DNA of 64,000 nucleotides from Myxococcales bacterium (lineage in GTDB: Bacteria > Myxococcota_A > Polyangia > Polyangiales > Polyangiaceae). The position numbers and the translations under genes were made by a program. Each line of letters opens with the position of its first letter. Positions within the stretch are counted from its first letter, which is position 1. A model generated the notes under the pieces. It did no database searches. It saw only the letters and a program-made list of their open reading frames with translations, and was not told where the DNA came from. Location of the stretch: positions 1,302,001 through 1,366,000 of the forward strand of contig JADJCA010000001.1 of NCBI GenBank assembly GCA_016703425.1. Reading direction: 5' to 3'. This document shows positions 62,395-64,000 of the stretch, piece after piece.

Positions 62395-64000
62395 CTAGCG
62401 AGGACCGCGGCCCGCCTTCGGCTTCTTGCTGAAGCGGGACGCGCCACCTTGGGCGGGGCGACGCGGCGGCGCGCGACCGCCGCTGTCGCGCGGCGCTGGA
62501 CCGGCCGGCGGCGCGTCTCTGCGGTCGCGCGGCACGACGTCGCGGCGCGGGGGGCGGGCCCCTTCGTCGCGCGGCGGCGCCTCGGGCAGCGACCGTCGAC
62601 TCGGCCTCTCGGCCTTGACAGCGTCGCGAGGCCGCGCGCCGGACGACGCGGCATCCGCGCGCGGCGCCGGCCTCTCGTTATACGCAGGGCGCGGGCCCTC
62701 GCGGCGCGGTCGCTCGCGAGCCGCTGCGTCGTGGCCGCGGGTGTCCTCGCGCGGCGGGCTGTCGCGATGCGGTGCTTCGTGAGCGGGTCGGTCCCGACGG
62801 GGGTCCTCACGGCTGGGTCCCCCGCGAGCCGGTCCATCACGACGCGGGCCATCTTGCCGCGGTCCGTCTCGACGCGGACCATCCCCGCGCGGGGCGTCAA
62901 AGCGCGGACCTCGTGGCCCGGGCGGTGCGTCACGCCGCGGGCCTTCGGGGCGCGGCCCCTCGTGGCGCGGCCCCTCGTGACGCGGCCCCTCGTGACGGGA
63001 CGTGGAGCGTGGCCCGCGCTCGGGCGACGGGCCGCGATCGGCCGCGATGGTCACGCGACGATCGCGCGGATCCGGCTCCGCCGCGGCGCTCGAAAACTCG
63101 GCGGCCACAGACCGCGCCACGTCGACCGTCGACCACGTGGGACCGATGCGAATGGCGCCGACGCTGCGACTCTGAATGCCTCCGCGGCGGCAAACCATCG
63201 CGAGCAGACGACGCGGATCGGCGCCGTGAACCGAGCCCCACGTGACTCGGAAAGGCACCCAATCGCCGGCGGCGGGGCGCGGCCCCCGCTCATCGTTGGC
63301 CGAGGGCAGGCGTCGTCGCGATTCGCGCTCGCGGGGAACGGGCGCGTCAACGGGCGTCACGTCGCGCGGCGCCGGCAGGCGGGCGAAGTCGCCACGCATG
63401 AGGAGGCGACGGAGCACGGGCTCGACGTTGGGGACCTCAGCGAGGCGCTTGGCGAGCGCACCGAGGCGCGGGTCCATGGCTTCGTCCGCACCTTCCGCCG
63501 TGAGCTCGGCGACGAAGCTCTCGCGAAGACGCGCCTCGATGACTTCGCGAGCTTCGAGCGGCTCGACGCGCGACGTGACCTTGGCCTCGGAGAGCACCCG
63601 GCGCACGCGCAAGAGCTCCCGCGGCGCCACCAGCACGTGGCTCGTGCCGCGCCGACCGGCGCGCCCCGTGCGACCGCTGCGGTGCGTATAAGCGTCCGGC
63701 TCCGTGGGCGGCGAATAATGCACGACGCGATCGACGGCCGCGACGTCGAGACCGCGGGCGGCGACATCGGTGGCGACGAGGACGTTGAGCTCACCCTGCT
63801 TGAAGGCGGCAAGCGCGCGGTTGCGCTCTCGCTGTTCCATGTCGCCGGAGAGCGCGGCGACGCGAAAGTTCGCGCGCCTAAGCTCCTCGGAGAGATCGGA
63901 CACTTCGGCGCGTGTCCGGGCGAACACGATGGAGCGACCGTCGTGATCGGAGAGCAGCAGGTTGACGAGACCGGCAAAACGCTCGTGGGCCGGCACAAGG
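62395..64000 (-). CDS. DEAD-box RNA helicase with DbpA-like domain and Arg/Gly-rich tail, 5' end outside the window
   Basis: The C-terminal about 535 residues of a DEAD-box helicase; the coding start lies beyond the right edge. Visible: helicase C domain with IVFARTRAEVSDLSEEL, VLVATDVAARGLDV and HRSGRTGRAG (motifs IVa, V and VI), then a linker and a DbpA-type RNA-binding domain (RVTWGSVHGADPRRLLAMVCRRGG near residue 265). The last 200 residues are Arg/Pro/Gly/Asp-rich repeats (RHEGP, RRDGP, PRGPR), suited to RNA binding or phase separation. It may remodel ribosomal RNA as DbpA does. The frame reads on without a stop to the edge. It converges on the beta-barrel gene. Confidence 0.9.
   Translation of the reverse strand, partial: LVPAHERFAGLVNLLLSDHDGRSIVFARTRAEVSDLSEELRRANFRVAALSGDMEQRERNRALAAFKQGELNVLVATDVAARGLDVAAVDRVVHYSPPTEPDAYTHRSGRTGRAGRRGTSHVLVAPRELLRVRRVLSEAKVTSRVEPLEAREVIEARLRESFVAELTAEGADEAMDPRLGALAKRLAEVPNVEPVLRRLLMRGDFARLPAPRDVTPVDAPVPRERESRRRLPSANDERGPRPAAGDWVPFRVTWGSVHGADPRRLLAMVCRRGGIQSRSVGAIRIGPTWSTVDVARSVAAEFSSAAAEPDPRDRRVTIAADRGPSPERGPRSTSRHEGPRHEGPRHEGPRPEGPRRDAPPGPRGPRFDAPRGDGPRRDGPRQDGPRRDGPARGGPSREDPRRDRPAHEAPHRDSPPREDTRGHDAAARERPRREGPRPAYNERPAPRADAASSGARPRDAVKAERPSRRSLPEAPPRDEGARPPRRDVVPRDRRDAPPAGPAPRDSGGRAPPRRPAQGGASRFSKKPKAGRGPR
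62951..62995. repeat. tandem 15-bp repeat coding for RHEGP units
   Basis: Three near-identical 15-bp units (CGCGGCCCCTCGTGG/A) lie in tandem inside the helicase tail and encode RHEGP repeats. The flanking stretch continues with degenerate 12-15-bp versions. The repeat keeps the reading frame and so can vary in copy number without disrupting the gene. Confidence 0.6.

Overview
The window is high-GC, densely packed bacterial chromosome. Its style points to a myxobacterium-like member of Myxococcota, probably Polyangia: many lipoproteins whose mature N-termini are Asp/Gly/Ala-rich, a giant TPR protein, a Pkn-type Ser/Thr kinase, an FHA-GAF-cyclase, LRR and MoxR/VWA genes, and split complex I genes. 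This assignment is inferred from gene content and codon style, not from a marker-gene tree. I saw no rRNA, tRNA, CRISPR array, insertion sequence or prophage.

Layout. 0-2 kb: RidA, a DUF4097-like lipoprotein and a DUF374 acyltransferase. 2.25-13.6 kb: one 3,778-residue TPR protein, overlapped by 4 bases by the acyltransferase gene. 13.8-18.9 kb: lipid-kinase-like protein, esterase-like protein, a lipoprotein, a frameshifted thioredoxin/DUF255 protein and DUF952. 18.9-20.6 kb: a cobalamin riboswitch directly in front of a predicted beta-propeller lipoprotein. 20.6-25.4 kb: coaBC, a lipoprotein coupled to ychF, and an ECF sigma/anti-sigma pair. 25.6-30.5 kb: MoxR ATPase, DUF2201 metallopeptidase/VWA (frameshifted) and a large LRR protein in one operon. 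30.5-33 kb: DUF2752, zinc-ribbon/DUF4234 and an OmpA-like lipoprotein. 33.3-42.0 kb: a partial complex I operon, nuoE-F-J-K-L-M-N, lacking nuoA-D and nuoG-I; its NuoL carries an extra C-terminal PKD-like domain. 42-50 kb: several unknown lipoproteins and a VOC protein with a histone-H1-like tail. 50-58 kb: Lon-like protease with a degenerate P-loop, FHA-GAF-cyclase, accA, an SDR and a Ser/Thr kinase. 58.2-61.3 kb: a candidate MNIO (DUF692) RiPP locus, consisting of a convergent BufC-like partner, the DUF692 enzyme, a secreted precursor with a C-terminal CGAGTC motif and a YceI-like lipoprotein. 61.5-64 kb: an outer-membrane beta-barrel candidate and a truncated DEAD-box helicase.

The two most notable systems are the MNIO-type RiPP locus and the B12-riboswitch-controlled propeller lipoprotein, which recalls the BtuG idea of corrinoid capture. 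Four apparent deletions in three genes (two in CG/GC runs, two in G runs) look more like sequence error than real decay, so pseudogene claims here need read-level checking.
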